Shown here in pieces: positions 39,964-49,721 of a stretch of DNA of 64,000 nt. The stretch is from Dyella sp. ASV21 (GTDB taxonomy: Bacteria > Pseudomonadota > Gammaproteobacteria > Xanthomonadales > Rhodanobacteraceae), in assembly GCF_016428975.1 (NCBI RefSeq), contig NZ_JAELTT010000005.1, positions 1 through 64,000 on the forward strand, given 5' to 3'. Both the position numbers and the translations under genes were made by a program. Numbering within the stretch: the first letter of the stretch is position 1; each line of letters opens with the position of its first letter. Below the pieces are notes generated by a model that had not been told where the DNA came from, made no database searches, and saw nothing but the letters and a program-made list of their open reading frames with translations.

Positions 39964-40340
39964 CGTGACGGAAGACTCCGCGCTACTCCTTCGCTGTTCC
40001 ATGGCGAGAACTGCGCCGCCTCGCTGACTTGCCGTGAAAACCACGCGCCACCACCACTGCCGTCATTCCAGCGAAAGCCGGAATAACGTGAGGGACGAGT
40101 GGCGGTGAGTCAGGAGTGGAGCGGGAAGTGGCGGTGAGATGGGATGTGGCGAAAGCAGGGGCTGGAGGGCGCGCCGGTAAAGCACGGAGTGCCGCAAGCT
40201 TCACCACGCCGGCGCGTCAAGCCGGTTTGCATCAGGATGGCGCCCGTCAGGATAGATCGTGTCTCCACGCGCAGATGGGACGGTTCTCACTCCAGTCGTT
40301 TATGCTTTCGCCTCGACACACGGCAGGCCCCAGGGCGCGG
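39964..40340. other. 377-bp gap with one REP-like palindrome
   Basis: Contains CGTCATTCC...GGAATAACG (40061-40088), a REP-type palindrome resembling those at 41444 and 47751. The rest must include the promoter of the LysR gene. In-frame codons upstream of 40341 read as an Arg/Gly/Ala-rich, non-HTH extension. Confidence 0.55.
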
Positions 40341-41252
40341 ATGATCTCTTCCCATCTATCGGTAGTTTCGCTGCGCGACCTTATGCTGGTGCAGGCCGTG
40401 CGTCGCCACGGCAGCTTCAATAGTGCGGCGCGGGCCATGCATATCAGCCCCTCGGGCTTGTCCCATCAGGTGCAAAAGGTAGAGCAGGCGCTGGGAGCGC
40501 CCTTGTTCGAGCGGGGCGGTCGTCGCGTGGTGCCGACGGCGGGTGGCGCGCGTCTGCTGGAGCAGATCGACGCCGTATTGGCGTCCGCCGAGCACTTGCA
40601 GCAAGTGGCGCGGGCAGGTGAGGTGGCCTTTGGCGGCGAGCTTCGCCTGGGTGTGCCGGCCTCGTTGGGGCCGTATCTGCTGCCGCATCTGATTGGTCCG
40701 TTCCCGCAGCATTTCCCCGGTACGCGTCTGAGCCTCTCGGAAGGCAAACCGCGAGGTTTGCTGCGTCGCTTGAACGAGGGCGAGCTGGATGCCGTGCTGG
40801 CGCCGCGCGTAACGCCGGTCAGTGGTACCGCCATGCGCTCGCTGTTCTTCGAGCCTTGGGAGGTCATGTTTCGTGCCGATCACGCTTTGGCTGGCAAGCG
40901 CAGCGTGGGGCTGGAGCAACTGGAGGCCAGCGAAGCTACCGTGATGACCGAAAGTCATTGCGAAGACATGCTTGGCGGCGGCCATGTACAGGATGTGAGC
41001 CTGGAAAGCTTGGCTGCACTCGTCGGCCTGCGTGGCGGCTACGCATTGGTGCCTGCGCTGGCACATGATCGCCTGGCTTCCATGCCTGACATCGTACTGT
41101 CCAAGCTCAAAGGGCAGGTGCCGGGTCGCGAGATTGCGCTGTATTGGCGCGAAGCCACCCCGTGGCACGAAGATTTGCAGAACTTCGCCGTGCTACTACG
41201 CAAGCTTGCCAAGCAACGGCCCGGGTTGCGGTTGGTGGATGAGGCGGCCTGA
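40341..41252 (+). CDS. LysR-family transcriptional regulator
   Basis: 303 aa. Winged HTH at ~10-70 (AVRRHGSFNSAARAMHISPSGLSHQVQKVEQALG) and an effector domain that resembles OxyR in general layout (GGELRLGVPASLGPYLLP, LRGGYALVPALA). Only one Cys is in the region where OxyR has two (ESHCEDM), so peroxide sensing by a disulfide is not supported. AGGGC precedes the chosen ATG. Target unknown: the downstream genes are on the other strand. Confidence 0.88.
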   Translation: MISSHLSVVSLRDLMLVQAVRRHGSFNSAARAMHISPSGLSHQVQKVEQALGAPLFERGGRRVVPTAGGARLLEQIDAVLASAEHLQQVARAGEVAFGGELRLGVPASLGPYLLPHLIGPFPQHFPGTRLSLSEGKPRGLLRRLNEGELDAVLAPRVTPVSGTAMRSLFFEPWEVMFRADHALAGKRSVGLEQLEASEATVMTESHCEDMLGGGHVQDVSLESLAALVGLRGGYALVPALAHDRLASMPDIVLSKLKGQVPGREIALYWREATPWHEDLQNFAVLLRKLAKQRPGLRLVDEAA

Positions 41253-41521
41253 GGTGCGCCTGCGCCTACCGAGCCCCCGCCGATGAATCAGGGTAAGTCG
41301 CCGGACCCCGGCTTTTGCCGGGGTGACGGCCTTGCGGCGTGCGGCGCCTCTCAGGGTGTTGGTCACGTCGCACGCTTCGCCCTGGGCACTTCGCCCCAGC
41401 GAAGGTAGAGCGTGCTCTAGGGAGGCGTTGGTTTTTGCCCGTTATTCCCGCGCAGGCGGGAATCCAATGCCGTCGCATGCAAAGGCTGAATCCGTGGCGC
41501 GCGGATGCGCGCCGCGCCCAC
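41253..41521. repeat. Intergenic region with two REP-like palindromes
   Basis: 41306-41323 is CCCCGGC-TTTT-GCCGGGG; 41444-41463 is ATTCCCGC-GCAG-GCGGGAAT followed by CCAATGCCGT. The second shares the GCGGGAATCCA core with the long palindrome at 47762-47822. The spacer lies between convergent genes. Confidence 0.7.
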
Positions 41522-42208
41522 TCAGAAATCCAGTTCCTGTGATGCACACAGGTAGTCGATCATCGGCGCCAGTCGCTTATAGGTGTCCACCAGCCATGGC
41601 AGCAACTCGCTGGAGCAGGCAAATTTTTCGTCGAAGCCCTCGCCGCAGGCGAAATCCTTGCGCTTCAAGTCGTCGATCAATTCGTGCTCGGGGTCGAAGC
41701 CGCGTGGCGGTCGAGTGAGCGATTCGCCCCAGAAATTGAAATGCTCGCGAAACGTCTTGCTGCGCGTGGCGCGCTTCCATGCATCCGGGTTATCGACGAG
41801 GAACGCGCGAATGCGCTTGAGTGCATCCGATTCCGGGTGCCACATGCCGCCACCGGCGAAGCAATCGCCTGGCTGGATGTGCACGTAGAACGACGGCGCG
41901 GGAATTTCGTGGCGTCGCTCGTGGAAGAAGCGGGCACCCTGCCACGGCTTGTAGGGCTGTTTGTCGTTGGAGAAGCGCGTGTCGCGATAAATCCGAAACA
42001 GCGAGCCGCCGTTCTTGCGCGCGTCGGCGCGATAGTGCGCGCTGATCTTGCTGAGCGGTGCCTGCATGTCGCCAATCAGGGCGAGAAACGGATCGCGCAC
42101 GTGCTTTTCATAGTCGTCCTTATGGTCCTGGAACCATTCGCGGCTATTGTTGTTGGCAAGTGCGCGCAGGTAGCGAAACGTGGCGGGCGAGAAATAGGCA
42201 GTCGGCAT
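41522..42208 (-). CDS. DUF2461 family protein
   Basis: 228 aa. Matches the widespread DUF2461 (TIGR02453) pattern: FLRALANNNSREWF-type start (here YLRALANNNSREWFQDHK), IYRDTRFSNDKQPYK in the middle and FYVHIQPGDCFAGGGMW. The family is of unknown function. Co-directional with sbcB, 25 bp downstream of it, so probably one transcript. Confidence 0.9.
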   Translation of the reverse strand: MPTAYFSPATFRYLRALANNNSREWFQDHKDDYEKHVRDPFLALIGDMQAPLSKISAHYRADARKNGGSLFRIYRDTRFSNDKQPYKPWQGARFFHERRHEIPAPSFYVHIQPGDCFAGGGMWHPESDALKRIRAFLVDNPDAWKRATRSKTFREHFNFWGESLTRPPRGFDPEHELIDDLKRKDFACGEGFDEKFACSSELLPWLVDTYKRLAPMIDYLCASQELDF

Positions 42209-42233
42209 AAGTGGCGTCAGGCAGAAAGTGGCG

Positions 42234-43682
42234 TCAGGCAGAAAGTGGCGTGGCTTCGGCGGCGAGGATTTCGCCCCAGGCTTGCAGTTGATCGAGAATG
42301 GCGAGCTTGCCCTGGTGGGCGGGCTCCAGACGCAGTTCGGCGATACGCGCGAAATACTCGTCGAGCGTAAGGTGGGTGAGTGGCGTGCGTTTGAGCAAGC
42401 GGTTGCTGCAGAACGCGGCCCAGCGCGCCCGTTCCTCGCCGTTCAACGTTTCCGGCCAGTTGCGCGCGCGATAGCGAAACAGCAATTCGGCATAGCGCGG
42501 GTCGCGGAACGCAAAGCTGTGCTGGCCCAATTGGTCCGGCGGCGTGGCGCGTATCTCGGCGAGCAGGCGCTTGTCGGCGTCGGGCAAGAAGCCGCCATAC
42601 AGTCCCAGCTCCGGGTCGGCGGCGGGTGGCAGGTCGGCGGCACGGGCGAACACGCGACGGAGTTTTCCGGCGAGCCCGTCCGCGGCGGCCAGCAGGTCAC
42701 GATGTGCCTGCGCACGTTCCAGGTCGATCTGCAGTCGCTCCAGATCCACGCCCTTCAGCGTGGAGAGCGGCGCCAGGGCCGGCGCGCGATTGGCACGCAC
42801 GGTGCGCAAGGGGATGCGCTCCACGCCTTCGGGCAGGTCGGCGCGCGCGGTGAATATGCGATCGGCGATCTCCTCTTCGTCCAGCGCCAGCCACTCCGAC
42901 GGGTCGGTGGCCAAGTCGTAGACGATGATCTCGCCCGCGCGGCTTGGGTGAGCCGCCAGGGGCGCGATCACGGCCACGCAATGACGGCTGGCCGGATAGC
43001 GCGAGGACACGTGCACCACAGGGGTGATGGCGGCCACATCCAGCATCTCGAACACGCGTTGCTTGCGACGCAGGCTGAAATGCCAATCCCACAGGCGCGG
43101 CTGGCGCACGCGGATCAGTCGCGCCAGGTCGATCAGGGCATACACGTCCGAGAGTGCGTCGTGGGCGCGCTCCTGCTGCAGGTGATTGGCGGTGGCCAGG
43201 TGCTCCAGCTTGAAGCTGGGTGAGCCGTCCTCGCGGAGGGGCCACACGATGCCTTCCGGACGCAGCGCCTGGCACATGCGCACCAGGTCGATCAGGTCCC
43301 AGCGAGAGTTGCCGTTCTCCCATTCGCGCCCGTAGGGCTCGTACATGTTCCGGTAGAACAGCTGCCGGCTTACTTCGTCATCGAAGCGCAGCGAGTTGTA
43401 GCCCACCCCGCAGGTGCCCGGTTGGGCAAGCTGCTCGTGCACGCGGGCGGCAAAGTCGGCCTCGATCACGCCCTCGCGCTCGGCCTGTTGCGGTGTAATG
43501 CCGGTAATCAGGCAGGCCTCGGGGTGCGGCGGCATTTCGCGCGGCGGCTTGCCGAAGAACATCACCGGCTCGCCCACCACCTCCAGCTCCATGGTGGTGC
43601 GAATGCCCGCAAACTGCACCGGGCGGTCACGCCACGGGTCGGCGCCGAAGGTTTCGTAGTCGTGCCACAAGAAGGTCTGCAT
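42234..43682 (-). CDS. sbcB: Exodeoxyribonuclease I
   Basis: 3'-5' ssDNA exonuclease involved in recombination and repair, 482 aa. DEDDh exonuclease motifs: FLWHDYETFG (Exo I), CGVGYNSLRFDDEV (Exo II) and RAHDALSDVYALIDLA (Exo III with the His). The SH3-like and C-terminal SSB-contact regions follow. Divergent from orn, another DEDDh exonuclease, 126 bp away. Confidence 0.95.
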   Translation of the reverse strand: MQTFLWHDYETFGADPWRDRPVQFAGIRTTMELEVVGEPVMFFGKPPREMPPHPEACLITGITPQQAEREGVIEADFAARVHEQLAQPGTCGVGYNSLRFDDEVSRQLFYRNMYEPYGREWENGNSRWDLIDLVRMCQALRPEGIVWPLREDGSPSFKLEHLATANHLQQERAHDALSDVYALIDLARLIRVRQPRLWDWHFSLRRKQRVFEMLDVAAITPVVHVSSRYPASRHCVAVIAPLAAHPSRAGEIIVYDLATDPSEWLALDEEEIADRIFTARADLPEGVERIPLRTVRANRAPALAPLSTLKGVDLERLQIDLERAQAHRDLLAAADGLAGKLRRVFARAADLPPAADPELGLYGGFLPDADKRLLAEIRATPPDQLGQHSFAFRDPRYAELLFRYRARNWPETLNGEERARWAAFCSNRLLKRTPLTHLTLDEYFARIAELRLEPAHQGKLAILDQLQAWGEILAAEATPLSA

Positions 43683-43808
43683 GGCGCGATCATCGCATGC
43701 CCCTGCGCGCCGGCTCCACGCGTTGCCACTGGCCCAGGGGCTTGCCCATGCCGAAAATCGCGGTAGGGGCCGCTGGGCAGCTGTTAGACTTCAACGCCAG
43801 GAGGGCGC

Positions 43809-44369
43809 ATGAGCCAAGCCAACGAAGACAATCTGATCTGGATCGACCTGGAAATGACCGGACTCGATACGGATAACGACTCCATTCTCGAGATCGCCAC
43901 CATCGTCACCGACAAGGACCTGCGCATCCTGGCAGAAGGTCCGGTGTTCGCAATCCATCACCCGCTGGACCGACTGGAAGGCATGGATGCGTGGAACCGC
44001 AACCAGCACCGCAAGTCGGGCCTGTGGGACCAGGTGGTGGCCTCCGCTGACGATCACGCCGCAGCCGAACTGGCCACGCTGGAGTTTCTCAAGCAGTGGT
44101 TGCCGGCCGGCAAATCGCCGATGTGCGGCAACTCGATTTGCCAGGATCGCCGCTTCCTGCACCGCCAGATGCCGCGCCTGGAGCGCTTTTTCCACTACCG
44201 CAACCTGGACGTGTCCACGCTGAAGGAGCTTGCGCGCCGCTGGGCGCCAGCCATCAGCAAGGGCTTCGCCAAGGAGTCGGCGCACACGGCCTTGTCCGAT
44301 ATCCGCGACTCCATCGACGAACTGCGTTACTACCGCCAGTTCATGGGTGCGCTGGGCGGCGAATTCTGA
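43809..44369 (+). CDS. orn: Oligoribonuclease
   Basis: Degrades 2-5 nt RNA fragments and pGpG, the last step of c-di-GMP turnover. 186 aa. DEDDh motifs: [30 protein letters not shown] and [15 protein letters not shown]. Start ATG has AGGAGG about 7 nt upstream. folP starts 23 bp after its stop, so these two and probably glmM are co-transcribed. Confidence 0.97.
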   Translation: MSQANEDNLIWIDLEMTGLDTDNDSILEIATIVTDKDLRILAEGPVFAIHHPLDRLEGMDAWNRNQHRKSGLWDQVVASADDHAAAELATLEFLKQWLPAGKSPMCGNSICQDRRFLHRQMPRLERFFHYRNLDVSTLKELARRWAPAISKGFAKESAHTALSDIRDSIDELRYYRQFMGALGGEF

Positions 44370-44391
44370 CCACCGGAGACCGGGAAACCTG

Positions 44392-45300
44392 ATGTCCATC
44401 GACCTGTTCGCTCCCGTGCTCGACTGCGCCGGTCGCCCGCTGCGGCTGGATCGACCCCGGGTGGTCGGCATTCTCAACGTCACGCCCGATTCCTTCTCCG
44501 ATGGCGGCAGTCACCACACCGTCGAGGCGGCGGTGGCGCATGGCTTGCGCCTGGTGGAGGAAGGGGCGGACATGCTCGATATCGGCGGCGAATCCACTCG
44601 GCCCGGCGCCGAGGATGTGTCGCTGGACGACGAACTGCGCCGCGTGGTGCCGGTGCTGGAGCAGCTGGCTGCGCGCACCTCCGTGCCGCTGGCCATTGAC
44701 ACCTCCAAACCCGAGGTCATGCGCGCGGCGGTGGGCGCAGGCGCGGGCATGATCAATGACGTCTACGCCCTGCGGCGCGAGGGTGCGCTGGATGCTGTCG
44801 CGGAGCTTGGTGTGCCGGTGTGCCTTATGCATATGCTGGGCGAGCCGCGCAGCATGCAGCAGGAGCCGCACTACGACGACGTGGTGGGCGATGTGCATCG
44901 GTTTCTCACGGATCGTCTGTTTGCCTGCGAACTGGCCGGTATCGACCGACGCAAAGTGATGGTCGATCCGGGCTTCGGCTTCGGTAAAACACTGGAACAC
45001 AACCTGGCGCTGCTGCGCTCGCTGGAGCGCTTCGCCAGCCTGGGCAGCGGCGTTTATGTCGGCATGTCGCGCAAATCCATGATTGGCGCCTTGACCGGCC
45101 GCGAGGTGCCGACCGAGCGTGTCTCCGGCTCCGTGGCGGCGGCCCTGATTGCCGTGCAGCGCGGCGCGCGCATGGTGCGCGTGCACGACGTGGCCGCCAC
45201 GGTCGATGCCCTGGCCGTATGGCATGCGGTGCAGCAGGGTGATGCGCCCGAGCGTCGCGATGCCAAGCCGGCCGCGCCGCGCTGGCCGGACGACGAATAA
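44392..45300 (+). CDS. folP: Dihydropteroate synthase
   Basis: Joins p-aminobenzoate to the pterin pyrophosphate; the sulfonamide target. 302 aa TIM barrel with VVGILNVTPDSFSDGG, MLDIGGESTRPGAE, GMINDV, and C-terminal GSVAAALIAVQRGARMVRVHDV. The C-terminus has a ~15-residue Arg/Ala/Pro-rich extension. The folP-glmM pair is conserved in gammaproteobacteria. Confidence 0.96.
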   Translation: MSIDLFAPVLDCAGRPLRLDRPRVVGILNVTPDSFSDGGSHHTVEAAVAHGLRLVEEGADMLDIGGESTRPGAEDVSLDDELRRVVPVLEQLAARTSVPLAIDTSKPEVMRAAVGAGAGMINDVYALRREGALDAVAELGVPVCLMHMLGEPRSMQQEPHYDDVVGDVHRFLTDRLFACELAGIDRRKVMVDPGFGFGKTLEHNLALLRSLERFASLGSGVYVGMSRKSMIGALTGREVPTERVSGSVAAALIAVQRGARMVRVHDVAATVDALAVWHAVQQGDAPERRDAKPAAPRWPDDE

Positions 45301-45357
45301 CCCCTTTCATCACTGGCGGCGCGCAACGTTCTGTCGCGACGTCATGGAGTGCACGCA

Positions 45358-46710
45358 ATGACGCAACGCAAGTATTTCGGAACCGACGGCATTCGCGGGC
45401 TGGTCGGGCAATGGCCCATCAGTGCGGATTTCATGCTGCGCTTAGGGCGCGCGGTGGGTATGGTGCTGGGGCGTTACGGGCATGCCCGGCCCAAGGTGCT
45501 TATCGGCAAGGACACCCGCGTGTCGGGTTACATGTTCGAATCCGCGCTGGAGGCTGGGCTGGTGGCGGCTGGCGCCGACGTGGCGCTGCTGGGGCCGATG
45601 CCTACGCCGGGCGTGGCGTTTCTCACGCGCTCCCTGCGCGCGGATGCCGGCATTGTTATCAGTGCCTCGCACAATCCGCATCACGACAACGGCATCAAGT
45701 TCTTCTCCGCCCATGGCGAAAAGCTCTCCGACGAGGTGGAGCTGGCCATCGAGCAGGAGCTGGACCTGGAATTCACCACGGTGCCATCCGAGCGGCTGGG
45801 CAAGGCCATTCGCGTGGCGGATGCGGTGACGCGTTACGCCGAGTTCTGCAAATCCACCGTGGCCGAAGACTTCAGCTTGCGCGGCATCAATGTAGTGCTG
45901 GACTGCGCCAACGGCGCGACTTACCAGGTGGCCCCCAAAGTCTTTGCCGAGCTGGGTGCGCACGTGGTCACGCTGGGCGACAAGCCCGATGGCTTCAATA
46001 TCAATCGTGACGTTGGCTCCACGCATCCCCAGTCCCTGCAGCAAGCGGTGGTGGAGCAGGGCGCCGATATCGGCATTGCCTTCGATGGCGATGGCGATCG
46101 CGTGCAGATGGTGGATCGCAACGGCAAGCTCGCCGATGGCGACGATCTGCTCTACGTGCTTGCGTGCAATTGGCATCCGCGCGGCCTGCTGCATGGCCCC
46201 GTGGTTGGCACGTTGATGAGCAATTACGGTTTGCAGCTGGCGCTGGGGCAATTCGAGGTGCCGCTGATTCGCGCCAATGTAGGCGATCGCTATGTGCTGC
46301 AGCAGCTCAAGGCGCACGGTGGCAACCTGGGTGGCGAAACCTCCGGCCATATTCTGTGCCTGGATCGCGCCACCACCGGTGACGGCATCGTGTCGGCCCT
46401 GGCCGTGCTGGAGGCGCTGGTCGACGGCGGCCAGGATCTGGCCCAGGCCCGCCAAGGCCTGCACAAAATGCCGCAGGTGATGATCAATGTGCGCGCGGAG
46501 GGTGCGCGTGAGGCTCTGCAGACCGACGCCGTGCGCGCGGCGCTCGCCGAGGCGGAGCAGGCATTGGCCGGCCGTGGCCGTGTAGTGCTGCGAGCCTCGG
46601 GCACCGAGCCGCTGGTACGGGTAACCGTGGAGGCCGCCAACGAGGACGAGGTGCGTCAGTTGGCGGCAAGGCTGGCCGATGTCGTAAAATCCGCCGCTCA
46701 ACGTTCGTGA
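45358..46710 (+). CDS. glmM: Phosphoglucosamine mutase
   Basis: Converts glucosamine-6-P to glucosamine-1-P for peptidoglycan and LPS. 450 aa. Active-site phosphoserine in [17 protein letters not shown] (~S104), metal loop [13 protein letters not shown], sugar-binding loop GGETSGHI and phosphate loop [12 protein letters not shown]. The ATG at 45358 gives the family start ([10 protein letters not shown]). Last gene of orn-folP-glmM. Confidence 0.97.
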   Translation: MTQRKYFGTDGIRGLVGQWPISADFMLRLGRAVGMVLGRYGHARPKVLIGKDTRVSGYMFESALEAGLVAAGADVALLGPMPTPGVAFLTRSLRADAGIVISASHNPHHDNGIKFFSAHGEKLSDEVELAIEQELDLEFTTVPSERLGKAIRVADAVTRYAEFCKSTVAEDFSLRGINVVLDCANGATYQVAPKVFAELGAHVVTLGDKPDGFNINRDVGSTHPQSLQQAVVEQGADIGIAFDGDGDRVQMVDRNGKLADGDDLLYVLACNWHPRGLLHGPVVGTLMSNYGLQLALGQFEVPLIRANVGDRYVLQQLKAHGGNLGGETSGHILCLDRATTGDGIVSALAVLEALVDGGQDLAQARQGLHKMPQVMINVRAEGAREALQTDAVRAALAEAEQALAGRGRVVLRASGTEPLVRVTVEAANEDEVRQLAARLADVVKSAAQRS

Positions 46711-46808
46711 GCCTGTAACACCCAGGTCGCCAAGGATTGGCCCGACGTGCCCCGCCCCTGCGGTGGCGGACTGACAAGTGGACCGCACGCACTACCTGTG
46801 GACAAGCC

Positions 46809-47744
46809 ATGAAGAAAGTACCGACCCTCGACATCCGTCGTTACGAGACCGATCGCGCCGCCTTCGTCGCCGAACTGGGCGCCGCGTATCGCGAATTCGG
46901 TTTTTGCTGCATCAGCGGCCACGGCATTCCCCGTGAGCTGATCGACGGCGCCTACGACACTTTCCAGCGCTTCTTCGCGCTGCCCAGCGACGTGAAGATG
47001 AAGTATCACGTGCCTGGCAGTGGCGGTGCGCGCGGCTACACCCCGTACAAGGTGGAAACCGCCAAGGACAGCAAGTACGCCGACCTCAAGGAGTTCTGGC
47101 ACATCGGTCGCGAAATTCCGCGCGACTCCCAGTTCGCCGATGTGATGCCGCCGAACATCTGGCCGGCCGAGGTGGAAGACTTCAAGCAGAACGGCTACGG
47201 CTTGTTCGAGGCGCTCGATCAGCTTGGCTCGCGTGTGCTGCGCGCGCTTGCGCTGCATATCGACCTGCCGGAGCACTTCTTCGACGACAAGATCGATCAG
47301 GGCAACTCCATCCTGCGCCCCATTCATTACCCGCCGATCACCGAGGAAAACATTCCCAACGTGCGCGCGGGTGCGCATGAAGACATCAACTTCATCACCC
47401 TGCTGGTCGGCGCAAGCGCCGAAGGCCTGGAAGTGCTCACGCGTGAAGGCGAGTGGCTGCCCATAACCACCGAAGGCGATGCCATTGTGGTCAACATCGG
47501 CGACATGCTGCAGCGCCTGACCAATCATGTGTACCCTTCCACCTCGCACCGTGTGGTGAACCCGCAGAACGACAACGCGCGCAAGCCGCGTTACTCGGTG
47601 CCGTACTTCCTGCATCCGAACCCGGACGTGGTGCTCGATCCGCTGCCGCAGACGATCACCGCAGAGAATCCGAGCCGGTATGACACCAGCATCACCTCGC
47701 ACGAATACCTGTTGCAGCGCCTGCGCGAGATCAAGCTGATCTAA
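46809..47744 (+). CDS. 2-Oxoglutarate/Fe(II)-dependent oxygenase, isopenicillin-N-synthase-like
   Basis: 311 aa. Fe ligands HED (in GAHEDINFITLL) and H in STSHRVVNP, with the 2OG-binding RxS as RYSVPYFLHP; N-terminal DIOX_N-type segment FGFCCISGHGIPRELID. This IPNS/flavanone-hydroxylase-like group is common in proteobacteria, where substrates are mostly unknown. Located 98 bp after glmM; the ATG follows a spacer with no other feature. Confidence 0.9.
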   Translation: MKKVPTLDIRRYETDRAAFVAELGAAYREFGFCCISGHGIPRELIDGAYDTFQRFFALPSDVKMKYHVPGSGGARGYTPYKVETAKDSKYADLKEFWHIGREIPRDSQFADVMPPNIWPAEVEDFKQNGYGLFEALDQLGSRVLRALALHIDLPEHFFDDKIDQGNSILRPIHYPPITEENIPNVRAGAHEDINFITLLVGASAEGLEVLTREGEWLPITTEGDAIVVNIGDMLQRLTNHVYPSTSHRVVNPQNDNARKPRYSVPYFLHPNPDVVLDPLPQTITAENPSRYDTSITSHEYLLQRLREIKLI

Positions 47745-47750
47745 GAAGGT

Positions 47751-47833
47751 CGTCATCCCCTCGAACGCGGGAATCCAGTGCCGTTGCCCTCAAGGCTTAA
47801 CGGCACTGGATTCCCGCGTTCGCGGCGATGACG
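47751..47833. repeat. Long perfect palindrome (REP/MITE-like)
   Basis: A 24-bp perfect stem (47762-47785 with 47799-47822) around a 13-nt loop, enclosed by CGTCATC / GATGACG. About 83 nt in all. Its core GCGGGAATCCAGTGCCG recalls the palindrome at 41444-41475 (GCGGGAATCCAATGCCG). Lies between convergent genes, where it could end transcription or stabilise mRNA 3' ends. Too short to encode anything. Confidence 0.88.
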
Positions 47834-48009
47834 CTTATTGCTCAGTGCATCTTTAAGCGCCATGCCGGCCGCGCGTCGTCTTTGCGATAGCCGCCCAGCC
47901 AGCCTGCACGTACGCCAGCGAATAACGGGTGCCGTAGCTACTCACTCCCGCGAAAGCAGGAGCCCAGCGACTTCATGCAGCCGTGCGGCCCCGCCACGTC
48001 GCCGGGATA

Positions 48010-48828
48010 TCAGGCGCTCGCCTCCAGCGCGCGATAGCGCTTGGATTCGCGGGCCGACAGCCACAGCGTAAGGCGATCGGGCAGCAGTTTCGTAAGCGCC
48101 TTGATAAAGCGATTCACGCCGCCGGTGACATGCGTGGCTTCGCCGCGTTCCACAGCATCGTAAGCCTCGCGCACCACGTGTTCGGCCGTCTGCCACATAA
48201 AGCCTGGCAGCTTGTTCATCAGCTCGCGCGTGCCGGTAACGTCATGAAACTCCGACCAGGTAAAGCCTGGGCATAGCGCACACACGTTGATGCCCAGGTG
48301 GCGATTTTCCAGCGCCAGCGACTGCGAGAACTTGATCAGGTACGCCTTGCTCGCCCCGTACAGCGTGTGCCCGGCTGAGCCCGGCACATAGCCGGCCAGC
48401 GAGGCCACATTGATGATGCGGCCGTAACCGCGTTCGCGCATGCCGGGCAGCAGGCGCCAGGCCAGCTCCGCCGGGGCGGTCATCAATACCTGGATAAACG
48501 CCGCATGCACGCTCCAGTCGCAAGCCTCGAACGTGCCCGGCACGCCGTAGCCGGCATTGTTGACGAGCCAGTCCACCGCCAGACCACGGGCGGCCAGTTC
48601 CTGGCATAGCTGGCCTACTGCGTCGGGTTGGGCCAGGTCGGCGGGCAGCACGGTGACAGTGCCGCCGTGCCGTTGGCGCAGCTCATCGGCCAGGGCCTCA
48701 AGGCGCTCCACGCGGCGCGCTGTCAGCACCAGGTCGTGCCCTCGGGCTGCCAGGTCGCGGGCAAAGGCCGCGCCAATGCCGGCCGATGCGCCGGTAATGA
48801 GGGTGAGTGGTCGGGTGGCTGGCATCAA
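48010..48828 (-). CDS. Short-chain dehydrogenase/reductase
   Basis: 272 aa classical SDR. NAD(P) site TGASAGIGAAFA near residue 13, NNAGYG, catalytic Ser in INVASLAGY and YGASK (Tyr/Lys). The hydrophobic C-terminal part and ARRVERL after β2 suggest NADPH use. Substrate unknown. Either of two adjacent ATGs could be the start. No operon partner. Confidence 0.92.
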   Translation of the reverse strand: MMPATRPLTLITGASAGIGAAFARDLAARGHDLVLTARRVERLEALADELRQRHGGTVTVLPADLAQPDAVGQLCQELAARGLAVDWLVNNAGYGVPGTFEACDWSVHAAFIQVLMTAPAELAWRLLPGMRERGYGRIINVASLAGYVPGSAGHTLYGASKAYLIKFSQSLALENRHLGINVCALCPGFTWSEFHDVTGTRELMNKLPGFMWQTAEHVVREAYDAVERGEATHVTGGVNRFIKALTKLLPDRLTLWLSARESKRYRALEASA

Positions 48829-48941
48829 CTGGTCTCCTTGTGGTGTTGTTGTTTTTTGCCGTATTCACAGTGGCTTGTCCGTGCTGCATTGCCACTGGCA
48901 TGGTCGATCGGTAAGCTTTCGGGTTTACATGCAATGGATTC

Positions 48942-49697
48942 ATGGACATGCGCAAGAAACTCGTCGCCGGCAATTGGAAGATGCACGGTAGCCGCAGCAT
49001 GGCAGTGGCCTTGGTAGGCGACATCGTGGCTGCGCTTCCCGGTTCCATCGACGTGGCGGTGTTTCCTCCGTTTCCATACCTTGGTGAAGTGGCCGGCCAA
49101 TACGCGGGCTCGGGCCTGGGCTTTGGCGCACAGGACGTGAGCGAGCATGTCGGGCAGGGCGCCTATACCGGCGAAGTCTCCGCCGCCATGTTGGCCGATG
49201 TCGGGGCGCAATGGGTATTGGTCGGTCACTCCGAACGCCGCCAATATCACAGAGAAAGCGATGCACTCGTCGCGCGCAAGTTCGCTGCGGCGCGCGCGGG
49301 TGGCCTCACCCCGGTTCTGTGTGTGGGCGAAACCCTGGCCGAGCGCGAGGCCGGCCTCACCGAGGCCGTGGTGGCGCGCCAGCTCCAGGCGGTGATCGAG
49401 CACAACGGCATTGCTAGCTTCGATGCGGCGGTGATTGCCTACGAACCGGTGTGGGCCATTGGCACGGGCCACACGGCCTCCGCAGAGCAGGCGCAGCACG
49501 TTCATGCGTTCATCCGTAGCCAACTCGAAAAAGAAGATGCTATGATTGCCCGTCTGACCCGGCTGCTTTACGGCGGCAGTGTCAAAGCGGCGAATGCTGC
49601 GGACTTGTTCGCGCAGTCGGACGTGGATGGAGGATTGATCGGTGGCGCGTCGTTGACAGCGACCGATTTCCTGGGAATCTGCGCTGCGGCGCATTGA
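48942..49697 (+). CDS. tpiA: Triosephosphate isomerase
   Basis: Interconverts dihydroxyacetone-P and glyceraldehyde-3-P. 251 aa. Landmarks: AGNWKMHGS with the active Lys, VGHSERRQYHRE with the His, catalytic Glu in IAYEPVWAIGTGHTAS, and phosphate loop LYGGSV. MRKKLV at 48948 is an alternative start. Followed 24 bp later by secG, a common pairing. Confidence 0.97.
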   Translation: MDMRKKLVAGNWKMHGSRSMAVALVGDIVAALPGSIDVAVFPPFPYLGEVAGQYAGSGLGFGAQDVSEHVGQGAYTGEVSAAMLADVGAQWVLVGHSERRQYHRESDALVARKFAAARAGGLTPVLCVGETLAEREAGLTEAVVARQLQAVIEHNGIASFDAAVIAYEPVWAIGTGHTASAEQAQHVHAFIRSQLEKEDAMIARLTRLLYGGSVKAANAADLFAQSDVDGGLIGGASLTATDFLGICAAAH

Positions 49698-49721
49698 GCG
49701 CAACGGACTCTTTAGAGAACC

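Noticed and set aside
40341-41252. OxyR assignment for the LysR gene
   Set aside because: Only one Cys in the sensing region and no oxidative-stress genes beside it.
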